From assembly GCA_025345505.1 (NCBI GenBank), contig JANVCC010000018.1, forward strand, positions 59,025,120 to 59,089,119: a stretch of 64,000 nt of DNA. Direction: 5' to 3'. The translations under genes and the position numbers were made by a program. The notes under the pieces were generated by a model that was given only the letters and a program-made list of their open reading frames with translations, did no database searches and had not been told where the DNA came from. How positions within the stretch are numbered: position 1 is the first letter of the stretch; every line of letters begins with the position of its first letter. Below are positions 13,276 to 26,800 of this stretch, piece after piece. This DNA comes from Todiramphus chloris collaris. Taxonomy: Eukaryota > Chordata > Aves > Coraciiformes > Alcedinidae.

Positions 13276-14673
13276 AATTTCTTTGACATAGAGTTCTTCC
13301 ATGCTGGAATAATTAGTGTTGCCTGTTTTCCCCTTGTTCACAGAAGAATTTTTTCCCATACTATAAAGATTAGTCAGAGCTCTTAAAAATCCTGTTCAGT
13401 TAAATCCAACTAGTAAAGAATGGTACAGCACATGTCAAAGAAGAGACAAAGAGAAAATCAAAATAAAAAATGATTAATTTAAGGAATCATTTGAAAATCA
13501 ATTCTGCATTTTGTTTTGAGTATAAAATAGCTCATAATGAACATTGGTTTTGATGACTATTTTTACCATTTTTGCTAGATTAAGAACTGTATCCAGTGTT
13601 CACCTCTGAGCAGGGATGAGCAAACCAGCTTGGAAAAAGACATGTTTGCTGCTCCAAGTGCTCTCTGAATCCTTGCTCATTTACAGGATGAAACCCAGAT
13701 GGCATCCAGCCTGAGAGTCTGAACTTCAGCATCTGTGGGACTATTCTGGTTTAGTCCCCATATAAACTAGAACCATGTCTTTTCTTGCATGGTGGCCCTT
13801 TCACTAAGGCTGTGCTATGCTACAATAACCGTGGCTTCACTGTTTGTAATCTAGTTGGTGCTGCAGGGTGTGTTATGTGCATAACTATATCTTTAGAGTC
13901 TGAGATGGGATAGTTCCAGCATCTACTGTCTCATCTGTCATGGCGATGCAGGTGCTCCACCTTCAGCATGACTTTAATTTGCTGCAGCACTGTTGCACTG
14001 TGCCTCAAAGACAGAAGAGTTCAAATAGCTCGTTCCATCATTACTTTTGCAAGGAAATCACTCCAAAATTATTGTCATAGACTTTCTGACTTGCTTTCTG
14101 CAGTGATGACTGGGGGACCCTGCACTTGGGTTTTTGAGAAAACCCAGTTTGTGACAGAAGACAAGTGCACATCAGAAGCATTTCTGCAGGTATGTCTGGA
14201 AGCAGATGTCACTAGCAGAAACTCTGAGGCAGAAATCATCAGCAAGCTGGGGAATCCAGTGTGAAGGCAAAAAGAGCCTCTCTTAATTACTTTAAATCAA
14301 TGTAATGTAATGTATGTCTTCATTTTTACAAACATGAGCACCAGTTTCGTTTGCAAGCAATACTGTTAAACCACCTAGTTAGTGCTTCTTAAACCATCCA
14401 TCGCTTTACAGTGTGACATCGTCACGTGTAATGGAGCAAGTATCCTTTAGTCTGCCAAAACACAGATTATGTTAATCTGTAATGAACTGATGGAGAGACA
14501 GGGTTGCTCTTATCAGATTTGATTCTCTATACTTTAGAAACTTTTCTTGCAATTTGAATGTGCAAAACGCCTTCCTTATTACAAGGCAGAGCCACTTCTT
14601 TTTCTTTTTTTTTTTTTTTAAAACAACCAGCAGCGTTTGCTCACAGCTGAACCATCCATTAGCATATACTTAC

Positions 14674-14852
14674 AGCTATTTTCAGTTTCTGTGATGGGCT
14701 CTTCTTCCAGCTGCATGCTATGTAATGGCTTCTCAAAGGAAAACTCAAGGTCTACTGATGAAGTTGGCATCAGTCCAGTCTGATCTTTCTCCTTCCCCTG
14801 ATGCGCTCCTCTTTAATCTTCATAATGAATTCACTGTTGGATCCTTGCATCT
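14674..14852 (-). pseudogene. Candidate exon with a one-base frame slip, unidentified gene
   Basis: 179 bases between a strong acceptor (ACTTTGTTGTATTACTCAG) and a strong donor (GTAAGTATA). The first part reads MQGSNSEFIMKIKEERIR. After a slip at a GGGG run the second part reads KEKDQTGLMPTSSVDLEF, then SFEKPLHSMQLEEEP and ITETENS. Both halves look coding-like in codon use, but no single frame is open across. It could be a decayed exon, an assembly indel in a live gene, or coincidence. Confidence 0.3.
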
Positions 14853-15152
14853 CTGAGTAATACAACAAAGTAAATGAAGTCAGGGCTAACCTGTGAACAA
14901 GCGTGGTCCCTCATGTTCACTCTCCCCCACATGGGGCCCATCCCGAGCACAAATAGAATTCTCCATGTTCTACCTCCCAAAGCAAGAGAGCAAATGGGAA
15001 GGACACCCATGTGCACATTTCTCCTAGCATCTTCTGACTCTTTAAAGCAGACTGAAATAAATTCCCACCTTAGGTCACTAATATCTACTGTAATCTTTCA
15101 GGGTTGCTTCTGCTTTTGAAGTAAACTGTAATGTAATAGGGAATTATGATTA

Positions 15153-15701
15153 CACAGGATCACAAGACAATTAGAGCTGGAAGGGACCACAGGAGGTCTC
15201 TGGTCCAGCCTCCAACCCCTCTGAGCAATCTGCACCCTTGCATGACTGTCCTCATGATGAAAAATGTTTTCAGCATACAATCATTTTCTCTCAAGCTCTT
15301 GTCATGCACTGCTGCGAACAGCCTGGATGCCTCTTCCCATCCAGATTAGACACTGAGAGGGATGCTGTTAGGTCCTCCTCAAAAATCCATCTCTTCCTCA
15401 GGCTTAACTGGCCCCGTCCCTAACCTTTCCCACACAGCACAAGTGCTGAAAACCCAATCACCTTGGGATTCCCCCCACTGATGTCAGTCTGTTTATTGAT
15501 GTCTTTCTTGTCATTATGGGCCTAAAACTGGACATTGTATCTAGAGGTGGTTCAGTGGGTGCTGAGTAAAAATCCTTTCTCTCAACCTCCTTTCTTGACA
15601 AGGCACCCTGCTGGCTTCTGTTGAGCTCATGGCTACCAGGACCACAGGCCCTTCCCCACAGAACTGCTCCCCAGACAATCTGTCCCTAGCCCACACCAAG
15701 G
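15153..15701 (-). mobile_element. CR1 LINE, outer element, 3' part
   Basis: In reverse complement this begins GATCACAAGACAATTAGAGC, then TGGTCCAGCCTCCAACCCCT, and runs through the 3' end of ORF2 to CTGCTCCCCAGACAATCTGT. The expected next CR1 block resumes only at 16465, so the element is interrupted by the forward copy between them. Diverged. Confidence 0.75.
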
Positions 15702-16464
15702 CCAATTGTATGAGTTTCAATAAGGCCAAATACTGGGTTCTTCACAGGCTTTGGAAGGAGTGGCTGGAAAGATGCTCAGCAGAGAGGGACCTGGGGGTGT
15801 TGACTTATAGCCAGATGAGCATGAGCCAGCAGCGTGCCCAGGTGGCCATGAAGATCAATGGCATCCTGGCCTGTATCAGGAACAGTGTGGCCAGTAGGAC
15901 CAGGGAGGTGATTATACCTCTGTCCTCAGCACTGGTGAGGCCGTATCCTGAATACTGTGTTCAGTTTTGGGCCCCTCACTACAAGAAGGACATTGAGGTG
16001 CTGGAGTGTGTCCAAAGAAGGGCAATGAAGCTGGTGAAGGGCGTAGGACACATGTCTTGTGAGGAGCAGCTGCAAGAACTGGGGTTGTTTAGCTTGGAGA
16101 AAAGGAGACTCAGGGGATGCCTTATCACTCTCTACAACTGCTTGAAAGGATGTTGTAGAAAGGTGGGGGTTGGTCTGTTCAACCAAGTAACAAGTGATAG
16201 GAAAAGAGGAAACAGCCTCAATTACACCAAGGGAAGTTTAGATTGGATATTAGTAAGAATTTCTTTACTGAAAGTCTTACCAGGCCTTGGAATGACTTGC
16301 CCAGGGAAGCGGTGGAGTCCTATTCCCTGGAGGTATTTAAGAGTCATGCAGATATAATGCTTAGGGATATGGTTTAGTCAAGGACTTGTCAGTGTTAGTT
16401 TAATAATTGGACTTGATAATCTTAAAGGTCTTTTCCAATCTAGGCAGTTCTGTGATTCCATGAT
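15702..16464 (+). mobile_element. CR1 LINE, inserted in another CR1
   Basis: The forward CR1 3' part. The frame reads [55 protein letters not shown] and [19 protein letters not shown], the hallmark C-terminal sequence of CR1 ORF2. It ends with the octamer tail TTCTGTGATTCCATGATT. It is 5'-truncated. A CCAAGG repeat at 15696 and 16467 may be a short target duplication. Confidence 0.9.
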
Positions 16465-17100
16465 TGCCAAGGGCTCTTCCTTTTCAGGTGCAGGACTTTG
16501 CATTTGTCCATGCTGAATTTTGTAAGGTTCCTTTCAGCCTGTTCCTCCTGCCTGTCTAGGTGTCTCTGAGTGACATCCTTCCCCTTGTGGGTATTGACAT
16601 TGCCTCCAATCTGAGTTCATCTGCAGACTTGATGAAAGTGCACTCAATCATCTCCTCCCTCTGATAAGGATGTTAAACAGGACAAGTCCCAGGACTGATT
16701 TCTGCAATTCTACACTTGTAACCTGCCTCCAGGTGAAATATAACCTGTTACTTCCTACCGTCTGAGCACAATCATCCAACAACCTATTTACTTAGTTATT
16801 TTTCTGCCCATCCAGACAGTCATAGCCTAACTTGGATGCAAGGCCACCGTGGGAGAGTGAGTTGAAAATCTTGCTAAAGTAAATGTAAATGACTTTCACT
16901 GCTCTCTCCTCATTTGCAAGGCAATTGGTTTGCTCAGGCATGATCTATCATTAGTAAATCCATGTTGGCTTTTCCCAGTCATCTTCTTCTTTGTGTGCCC
17001 AGAAATGCATTCCAAAATTAAATAAGCTCACAGTATAACAAGCAGCTCTTCCTTTGACATGAAGTAAATGTTTCTTCGTATTGTCAATAAATCCTTCTAG
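16465..17100 (-). mobile_element. CR1 LINE, outer element, 5' part
   Basis: It continues the reverse-oriented element. It holds GGTGCAGGACTTTGCATTTG, TCATCTGCAGACTTGATGAA, TTGGATGCAAGGCCACCGTG and TGCTAAAGTAAATGTAAATG, the reverse complement of the CR1 RT-domain region. Similarity fades after about 17000, so the right end is approximate. Confidence 0.75.
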
Positions 17101-18926
17101 GAATCCACCCTGTCCATCAGGTGCTATTGGGAAACCCTGTTAGCAGCTCCAGACACATCCTGACCCTTGAACTTAATCTTCCAGCTTGGTTGCAACTTTT
17201 TTGACTCTTTAAACCTTGCCCCTCAGGTTGTCTACAGGCTGAGTGGGAGATGCATGCTCTTACAGGACTTCATAAATTTTGTAAAATCCTAATCAAGGAC
17301 CTGTCAGGAACAGCTCTTTTTTTTTTTTTTTTCTGATGGGAACCAAGGTGTAGGATGGCAAATGGAGGCTGGAGCATGCCCAGTGCTTTCTCCAGCACAG
17401 GTCAGGAGTAAGGTTAGTCAAGTTGGGTGCAAGGACATGGACACCCACCCTTTGGAGTCCACCAATGTGGATACAGGTCCTGTAAAGCCGAATAGCTGAG
17501 AAAAGTCTATACTGATGCCTGAGTTGGAGACACCTTTCAGAACGATGATGCACTCCTATGGAAAACCAGCAGCTCCACTTCTGGGGAGATACCAAGTCCA
17601 TGCACAATGCAAATACTGTTTCTTTCCTGGAGACTGACAGCAAAATGTTGCTAGACCCAAGCTTCATATATTGTTAATCAGTCCTTGTCAGGTAAGGTTG
17701 GGACATTTTAGATAAATGAAGACATCAAGATAAAATCTGACTTAGCCAGCGCAAAGGGCTTAACATTCAAATCTTGGCAAAACACGCAGCAAGCAGTGAT
17801 GGCACAGGAGGTGGTAGAACTGTAGACTTCAATCACTTCTGAAGTATGGCACCTAATACTTCGGCACCATGAGCCACTACTGCAGGAGAAGGGAAGAGCA
17901 CCATCTACTGAATGACAAAGGCAGAGTTTGCTTTTCTCTCTTTCAGTAGAGGTTGCTCATTTGGACAAACCTGCAGTTACTGGTGAGTTATACGTCACTG
18001 GGGAAGTTACTTAACTTGCATCAACAACTGGCTGGATAACATCAGGGAGAGGAAAGGATTACATACCTCTCAAACCTTTAAGCCTTTCATAGAATCAGAT
18101 ATTCCCAATAGCCATAAATAAGGACTGAATCCTTTCTTCACCCTGTTGTCTGTTAACTGCATATTTATCTAGCTAACTTAACTCTTTAAACTTTAAAAAT
18201 AGTTTAAAATAAAAACAAAGGAAAAAGAGGATTTAGTTGGAGATTAATCAATGATCCTATAAATGTAACAGATTCTAAGTCAGACAGGAAATCACTCATT
18301 CAGGTTGACCTTCCCACAGCTGTAATAATGTGCTCTTCCCTCCATCCCCAGTCCCTTTCTCTGCACTTAGATTTGCTCTTAGAATCAAATAAGCCTCAGA
18401 TTTATATTTCTAGACATTTAGACATTTTTTTTGGTCATGATCTTATTGATGTTATTTCTTATGTTGGCTTTTTTAAGCACTTGCTAAATTTGCTTGTAAT
18501 ATGAGGCTACAGTAATCCACCGTCCTCCTACACTGCAGTCTGTTCTAGCCTACACCACATAAAGACTCCTGTGCTGTCAAGGGGTGGGAACTGTGTGCTA
18601 GGGCTCCTAAAATAGATTCAAAGGGTAAAAAAGAGCTACAAAGAAAAATGGGAAGACACTCTGAGAGCTCAGTTCTGCTCTCAGGGCTCACTGCATGTTC
18701 ATACAATCATGCCTTTTTACAAAATTGCCCTTTTACAAGGAAACTCGAGATCATCTCACCATTTTGATTCAATTTTTGAAAGATCTAATCTTCTTGAAAA
18801 TTCACTTCTAAATCTTAGCCAGCTTACCAAGCACAACTTCATCATCTCTGGGAAAAGAAATGACAGGTCTTGAACCAGAGATGCAGTCATTTTATTCAAA
18901 AAATCTGGCCGGCATGTATTACTTAC

Positions 18927-19071
18927 ATGGTGGGAAGTGACAATCTCCACAACACAACCATTGCCAAAGATAGCATAATCACACTGAAAGCTCCACCTCC
19001 GTGTTTTCTTAGCTTCTACTTCTTCACTAAGCATTTTACCAAGATTGCATGGTGACTTCTGATTCACTCAT
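18927..19071 (-). pseudogene. Candidate exon with a one-base frame slip, unidentified gene
   Basis: 145 bases between TTGATTTCACTCAG and a consensus GTAAGT donor. It reads MSESEVTMQSW, then after a one-base slip KMLSEEVEAKKTRRW and SFQCDYAIFGNGCVVEIVTS. The length is 144 plus one, so an extra base would explain the break. I do not recognise the family. Confidence 0.3.
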
Positions 19072-19258
19072 CTGAGTGAAATCAATACATGACATTATAA
19101 CATTAATTTTCTTCTTTTACTTGGAAGTAATTTTGAAAAGATACTAAAGAATTCCCAAATAGATCGTTTTGTTAGCTTTGCAAGTATAAAGCATACCAGG
19201 AACAAACAGTAGGATCATATCACTGTTCTAATTTTCAGAAACAAAATTAATGTGTTTT

Positions 19259-19279
19259 GTTTATTTATTTATTTATTTG
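19259..19279. repeat. (TTTA)5 tetranucleotide repeat
   Basis: Five TTTA units in an AT-rich region. Confidence 0.9.
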
Positions 19280-20278
19280 AAAGTACAGAAATGTGTCAGG
19301 TTAAATTTTATAGACAAATCAGGAATAAATCATGGTCATCTGGTCAGTTCAAGGACAGATAGTAAATGTATTTCCCATTTTACAAAGATTACCACAAAAT
19401 CAGAACACAAGTATGACCAGAGGTAGAACAAACTTCAAGCAATTAAAATTTGCCAACAAATTGTTTTTAAAGCCCCCTAAGGTTATCAGTGATTTTGTTT
19501 AGTTTTTAACAAAATACTCCATTTTTATTTTGTTTAACAAATGCACATTTTAAAACTGTATCAAAGAGTCATTTTGAAAGGAAAAAATAAACTGATGGTG
19601 AATCATTTCTATTCATTTTGTTGAAATTAATACAGTAAAAAAAACTTTTGAGAAATTATCCACTCCTAACAGAGAAGCCACCTGCTTCAGAGCTGTCTGT
19701 CTGTGATCTCCCTGCTCATGTCCTGCTGGTTTCCATGCATTTCTACAGCCTATCTCACACACAACAACACTACCATCAAGGTGAAAGCAAATGTGTACTA
19801 TCAGTTAAAGTCCTTGTGTGGCAAAAAACTTGTCCTTGCTTACAAGCCGATGTTGATGGCTCTAGTGTCACATTTTGCTCTAGATCAGACTGACACAATT
19901 AATCTCTACAGCATGGCACATTGTCTGTGCGATCTCTGGACACAGCAAACCCCTGAAATTTTAAGTGCCTTTGGGTATTGGTACCATCTGGTCTCTCTGT
20001 CTCTCAGCTTAGCACATACCATTTTATTTTTGAAAGACTGAAGTATCAGGTCATGCCTCCGAGCTCCTTGGAGGGAAACTGAGTGATCTTTAGATCTGGA
20101 GAAGTTCATGATGCAGTTGTAGACACCCTTCCTGACATAGCCTTCTGTAAAGCTAATGAACTACATTAGGAGCTGCAGTTCTACACAGAAATATTCACTG
20201 TGACAGTGAAGAGAGAGAGGTTTTGGGTTTGTTTTTTTTCAGTTACAAGATATGGAGACAGAAGAATGTATAACTTAC

Positions 20279-20380
20279 TCTTAGCAACCTATGATACCCT
20301 GTGCTTAGGTTTCCTGGCAATATACATGCAACCTTTGGTAGAAACAGTGAATACCAGATTGCAGTTTCTTCTGTGTTATT
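20279..20380 (-). CDS. Candidate exon of an unidentified gene
   Basis: 102 bases, exactly 34 codons, between CTCTGCAG and GTAAGT. It reads NNTEETAIWYSLFLPKVACI and LPGNLSTGYHRLLR, phase 0 at both ends. It is compatible in phase with the candidate at 18927-19071. An open stretch of this length occurs often by chance. Confidence 0.3.
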
Positions 20381-23300
20381 CTGCAGAGAACAGTGGTAGA
20401 TACAAGCCACTGAACTGCAGGCTAGAGAGGTCTGGCTCATGAGATTTCATTCTAGAATAAACTAGGCTTGTGGGAGTGACATGAACTTCTCTGGGAGGTG
20501 CAGGTGCAGACCCAGCAACTCCTTCTGGAGCCTCAGAGAAGGATTAAGAGCTTTTTTTGGAGGCTAAGTGCAGAAGAAGCCAATGTTTGTTGGCTGAAAT
20601 TTCCCTTTATTTGGAAGTTCTTCAGTGGCATTTACTTTCCCAGGCTTAGCTACAGTCTTCTGCTCACCAAATCTCCAAAGTTTCAAACTCTTCATGCTTT
20701 ATAAACCCTTGGTAGTCACAGAAGTGGCAAATGGTGGGTGTCAGTTTGGTAATTCTGTATATTTCTGTCTGAATGTACTTGCAGTTCTGTTTTCTCCCCT
20801 AATTTTGCACCATTGCGTGGCTGAATGCCCAGAACTGAGTCCACAGGGGCTGTGAAAAGGTGGAGAACAAGAAGGAAAAACAAGAATATGGAAATCGTGT
20901 CTCAGGTGAACAACTTCAAAGATGTTAAGATAACAGTAGTTGTCTCTAGCCAGGCTAGGATAGAATACGCTACCCAATGGTAATTCCAGGATCAAAGGGA
21001 TCCCAAAAATTCTGAGAGCTGAGAGGACACCAAGGATGTGTCAGCGAAAACACTGACAGATGGAGGAAGATCAGCACAGGAGAAGGGGAGCACCCTGTAG
21101 AAATGCATCCTGCTCCTTGCAGATGGGGTGGGCATGCCTGAGGTGTTGTGGAAAGGTTACACTTAAGGAGATATATCTAAGCCTATATGAGGGCTCTGCA
21201 TGTCTTGGACTCCTGGAGGAGCATTGTATGCTTTCTTTGGAAAAGCCTCTGACTTCCTTTACCTTTAACCATTTCCTAAGCCATGCTAAACTCTTTTTGG
21301 TATTACTGTTGGAGTTCATGGCTAGAAATGACGCCTAGCTCCTGATCTGGGACTTGGCAAGAAGCTTGGCTCCACCTCAGAGAAGGTAAAGGCCCAAGGC
21401 CTTGGTAGTTTCATTCAGAGAATGGGGATGGACACTTGTGACAGTCTGGTTTCCACAGTATGTGAAAGGACAGTGATTAACTTTGCCCTGTTGAAGCTGA
21501 CCTTTCAGTGTTGGCATCTGCACCAACTTTCTTCATTAGTGGGAAGCTAATCAGATCTCTCCCTTGCAAACAAAGTCATTTTACAGTCTTCCAGATAGCC
21601 ACAAGGTGCTCCCATGTTTTCCATCCTCTCAGAAAACTTCAAGTGAGTAAAGCTCTTGACTACATGATGGAATAGAGATAACAACTCCAGCACAGGGAGG
21701 GCTAAAACTCACTGGAGTGCCAGAGGAGAATAGAAATGAAATCTACAAATTGGAGATACTTTTTAATCAACTACAATTTAACAAGTGAAAAATTCTACAC
21801 AAGAAAGCAATTGCCCAAGTACAGAGTAGGGGACATTGGTTAACAGCAGCCCTGCAGAAAACATGATTTCCTAGAGTCGATCACATCCTGACCACAAGTT
21901 AAAAAATAATCATCATGCTTTGGAAAAAAAAAAAAAGAACATAAGAACATCATTCCAGAATGTAAAAAAGGGAGTATCAATTATACTACAGTAATATGTA
22001 ATTCATTTGATTTACTAACAGAACCAAGTCCAGGAAAGCCACTGAGCAATGAGAGAAAGTCCACCAAAGAGTAAATGACTTATCAATGGTCTTGAAAGCA
22101 CTTATCAGCACAACCTACAAAGAAATTTTGAAGGAACCAAAATTGTTTGTCCCAGATTATAAAAGAAGCAGAAAGGATATGACACAAGTCTTCCTGTGCT
22201 TCAAAAGAGCAGCTGCTAGGATAAAAGCAATAATTTTCTCACAACATTCATTGAAGAGAAGGAAAGTAGTAAATCATGTCAAGGAGAATAATGATCAACG
22301 TTATATCATCAAATGAAGATTGTGAAGCTCTAAAATTGATATGGTAATATTTCTCACTCATATCTGACTATATGCGCTTATTTACAGAATGAGAAGGTCT
22401 CAGTTGAAATTTTTTCATCACAATTGCTTCCCATCTATTCCACTGGCTGGTTCCCTCAAAGACTGATCATGCAGTCAAAGGAAATGGTCATCTATTTCTG
22501 AGGAGTTAGTGCGTCCCTTCTCTACGTAACTGGGTGAAGTAACATCACAGCAACGAAATTCTTCCAGTGAGATGCTCTCCTTGCTGTTCATTGCCACCAT
22601 GCTGATTTTGTTAAATGTGTGTCCACAGACTAGGCAGACAGAGACATATATGTTATGTCACTGCTAATGTCACCACTGTTAAAAGTGATTACCAAGAACG
22701 ATTCAGTGAAGTGAGTAGTTTGCTCACTGTGTGAAGAAAATTAACACCTTTGAAGCTGAAGTCTGGAAAATGAGAGAAATATGTTCACTGTGACATCTCT
22801 TTGTGAAAGAGGCAGCAATTACTCTGTGTGGGAAGAACTTAACTCTAGGTCAGAACAGACTGAGAGTGGTAATTGATAGGTACAACAGTCACTTTGTTTT
22901 AGTATCCTCCCTTAGTGACATGATCTTCTTTGCTTTTAAACCTCAGTTTAGCTGCAGCTGCTTTTTGTGATTAAACTGTGGCTTAAAAAATTCAGGAGCC
23001 CTCTGTTACAATTAAGCTTTCCTTCATTACCAGTGACCTGAAATAACACAAATGTGGTAGAATCAGTATGGATGTTACACTATGACATTCGCCAAGATCA
23101 CGAAGATGCAGAAGCAGTGCAGACCCTCACTTAATCTACTTATGGCCCTGGGGATTGCAGAGGAGCACAAAACCCCATCCCGGGCTCTGTGTCGAACACA
23201 CAGCACCCACTTGAGCTAGGAAGATTCCAGGAGCAACCAGACTTGACCAAGGTCATTCCCCTCTGGAGACAGAGCTGAGCTGTGTCAGCTGGTGTCTCAG

Positions 23301-24484
23301 GAGCCTGCACACATAAAACATACACACTTCATCAGCAGAAGCCACTGATGAAGGATGTTCAGCTAGCCCAGATTCTTTTGGAATCTGATTTGTTATATAC
23401 CTTATAAAGCAAGATCTCATGTTTTGGGGATTTTTTTTCTTTTTTTTTTTTTGTGAAACCCAGCATAGCTACCTGTTCACCACAAATAAGTTTGGAAGTA
23501 CAGGTTCTAGAAGCCTAGCTCATCTGTGTTGGAAATAGCCCACAGATTTTGCTCATACCGATTTGAAGACTGTACTCAGATTTCAAAATTCCTGTCCGTG
23601 CACTAGCACTGAGGAAACAGGGCAACCCAAGAAAGTGCTGTTGAAGCTGTGCGCTGGCCCTCAGCAGGGCCATGCCACAGGCAGTGCTGGCAGTTGGGGC
23701 CCATTAGTGTCTCACATTCTGCAGAGCTTGCAAGTGAGATGAAGACACGACTTAATGAGACAGCAAGGAGCTGAATCTGAAGTGATTACAGTTAACACAA
23801 GTGATCCCAGAAAGACCGTTTTCCTTCTAGGGAAGAAAAAATATTCTTTGTGAAGAAATGATCCTTAAATACCCTATTGTGTTTTGAGGACTCCCTGAAA
23901 GATGTAGATCTTAAGAAGGTTATTAGGTGCAAAAGGGATAGCAGTCAGCTGATAAAGAAATGTGGTTTCTCCATGAATATATCCCAGCAGTATTGTAAAG
24001 CAGGAAGAATAGGTTGTATGCAGCCAGTAAGTCCACCCTTAGAGCAAGCTTTTGTTCTTTTCATATATTATGTGTAAGCCCTGTGCAAAACTTGCACAAG
24101 GCTATGCATTATGAATAATAAAGGAAGTTTGAACCTTAACCACTTTTTATGGCATACAATTTGCAGATATACCACTGTGTTTTACTGGACATCAGAAAAG
24201 AGAAATCAGCATGAGATTCCAGGTTTAAAACATGTTAGCTGAGATATATCAAATAAGACTTCAACATTAATTTTTAATTTTACAAAGGAATAAAATATGA
24301 AATGACACTGCTCTGTAGAACTGTATGGTGTCTAGTGTCCATCCATAGTGGGAGAGGAAAAATCTTTCCATCTTGGAGGACAGAAGGATGCTTTTCATAG
24401 GGTAGAGTGCTATGGTTCTTCCTTTTAACAACATGAACAGGAAAGCTTAAGCTTTAAGAACAGCTAGGGTATGTCTAATAGGAG

Positions 24485-25595
24485 AACAGTGGATATTGTC
24501 TGCCAGGACTTTAGTAAGGCTTTTGACACTGTCTCCCATAAGATCCTCATAGAGAAGCTAGTTGAGGTATGGTTTGGATGAGGTGGATTGAAAACTGCCA
24601 GGCCCAGAGAGTGGTGATCAGAAACATGAAGTCTGGTTGGCCACCAATAACTAAGAGTGTACCCCAGGGGTCAATAGTGGGTTCAATCCTGTTCAACATC
24701 TTCATTAATGATCTGGATGATGGGACAGATCGTACCCTCAGCAAGCCTGCTGATGACACCAGACTGGGATGAGTGGCTGATAGGCATATCAGGAGGGTCA
24801 TGTTACCGTCCAGACAGACCACAACAGGCTGACAGGGACCTCCTGAAATTCAACAAGAAGTGCAAAGTTCTGCGCCTAGGAACCAGGATGTGCTAGGGGT
24901 TGACTGGCTTGAAAGTGGCTTGTCAGAATAGGACCTGGGAGTCTTGGTGGATGACAAGGTGAACAGGAACCATCAGTGTGCCCCTGGGACATGGCTAATG
25001 GTACCCTGGCCTGCATTAGGAGGACAGTTGCCGGCAGGTAGGGGGAAGGGTTACTTCCACTCTACACACAGTACACATGGCACTTGTGAGGCCACACCTG
25101 GAGTGCTAAACACAGTTCTGGACTCCCCAGTACAACACAGACATGGACATAATGGAGCCAGTCTAGTGAAGGGGCACAAAGATGATTAAGGCACTGGAGC
25201 ATCTCTTCTACAAGGAAAGGCTGAGAGAACTGGGGCTGGTCAGCCTGGAGAAGGGTAGGCTCAGGGGGTTCTTATCAATGTGTATACATACGTGAAGGGA
25301 GGATGCAAAGAGGATGGAGCCAGATTCTTCAGGGGTGCCTAGTGACAGGACAAGAGGTAATGGGCACAAACTGAAACACAAGAGTTAATCTGAACATCAG
25401 GAAGCACACTTTTTATCGTGAGGGTGACCAAACACTGGCAAAGGTTACCCAGAGAGGCTGTGGAATCTCCATCCTTAGACATATTCAAAAGTTGTCTGGA
25501 CATAGCCTTGAGAAACCAGCTCTAGGTGACTCTGCTTGAGCAGGGGGTTGGGCCAGACAGGTCCCTTTTGATCTCAACCTTTCTGTGATTCTGTA
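24485..25595 (+). mobile_element. CR1 LINE fragment with part of the RT domain
   Basis: About 1.1 kb. Early frames give DFSKAFDTVSHKILIEKL, then [19 protein letters not shown] and ADDTRLG. These are the conserved blocks of the CR1 reverse transcriptase, including the catalytic ADD box near 24750. Later it gives the LEKG-type 3' region and ends in the octamer tail TTCTGTGATTCTGTA. It is broken by several frame changes and truncated at the 5' end. Confidence 0.92.
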
Positions 25596-26379
25596 GCTCA
25601 TGCTAGGTAGGAACAATGTCTGCTGTGATATTGTAGTGGGGAGCACACATGAACCCTAAAGATATCAAGAAAAAAATCACGTGATTTTACTCCTGCTTTC
25701 TGCCTAAGTCCTTTTTGAGGTGACCAAAAGCCTTTTGTGTTACACAGGGGTGTGACAGAGTTGCAACTTGAGTTAGTTCTCACTAATATGCCTTTTTAAA
25801 AGTACTTTGTCATAAAATTGAAGCAACTTATTAAATTATGTAGTTCAAAGTAAGACTGTGTACAGCTGAAGTTGGTACTACAGTTACCCAGAAACCCAAC
25901 CTTCATCTGTTTTCTAATGCAGTGAATACAGTGTATTGCAGATCTATCTTTGATTATTCATGAAACACATTATTATGGGTGAGCTGAGTGTTGTTATTCA
26001 ATGCAGAATACTTGCCTCAAGTATTGATTTCTTCTTCTCGTGTTTGCATTGAGTGCAAAACTCAAGCTGTTTCTTAAGAACAAAAGTATTCAAAAAGTTA
26101 AAGGATTTGCTGCTGACATAAGTGAAATTCTCTCACATCTTCCAGAGTATGGACCTTAGCAGGTGCTTATTTTCCTTTCTGTTAATCCCTCTAACAAAGG
26201 TGTTGAAACCTAAAATATGGATGCAAAAATCCATTGCAGAACTGGTTTTTTAACTCTTTCACACAAATCATTAACAGACATGATCTATTGAATAACAATT
26301 TTCACCCAGCAGCAGAAGTATCAGAGCTGCAACGGAACTTGTGACATCTGAACATGTCTCCAGAGTTAAGCCATTACCA

Positions 26380-26800
26380 AATGATTAGCCAAACATTTCC
26401 CCTTTCCTTCCATATCAGGAGCATTAACTCCAGATGGAATAATGATCATAATTGCGGTAGCAGCTGTGACAATTACAGAAAACGGAGGCCACGTTACATC
26501 ATTGCTAATTCCACTGCAGTGCCTCTAATCCCAGTTGAAGGCTTCCCTTCATTTTGGAGACTGAGCATCACCCAATAGCAATAACAAATAATTACTGCCT
26601 TACACAGTGAAATGATTTCAGTTGAAATCCCTGTGATCATGGTTTCATGTAGGGTTTTTGAGCTAATGCCACCTGAAAAGGCTAGGCAAAAAGCCGGGTT
26701 ACTAAAGGCAGCATTTGGATTAAGCAATATGTCATTGTGTATATAGAGACGGTCATACAGATTGTCATCTGACTACGATTTTAACAGTGGCCTCGGAGAA
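26380..26800. promoter_or_regulatory. Possible conserved non-coding element
   Basis: Repeat-free sequence of even base composition with a CAGCTG E-box (26461) and several ATTA cores, and with no open frame that looks coding. Its texture resembles vertebrate enhancers in gene deserts; this is inference only. Confidence 0.15.

Larger units (their letters stand above)
7400..14600. other. Intergenic, unique AT-rich sequence
   Basis: Apart from the short duplication at 10043 and the inverted repeat at 13242, I see no gene, mobile element or RNA gene here. Confidence 0.5.

Noticed and set aside
15629-16357. Longest open frame in the window (242 codons, plus strand)
   Set aside because: It is CR1 ORF2 sequence, not a host gene.
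17293-17667. 124-codon minus-strand frame
   Set aside because: It includes a poly-Lys run from a T-stretch, with no recognisable domain and no good splice sites.
18060-18180. Exon-like segment ending at a GTATGT donor
   Set aside because: Two different frames look equally plausible and each has a stop, showing how easily such segments arise by chance.
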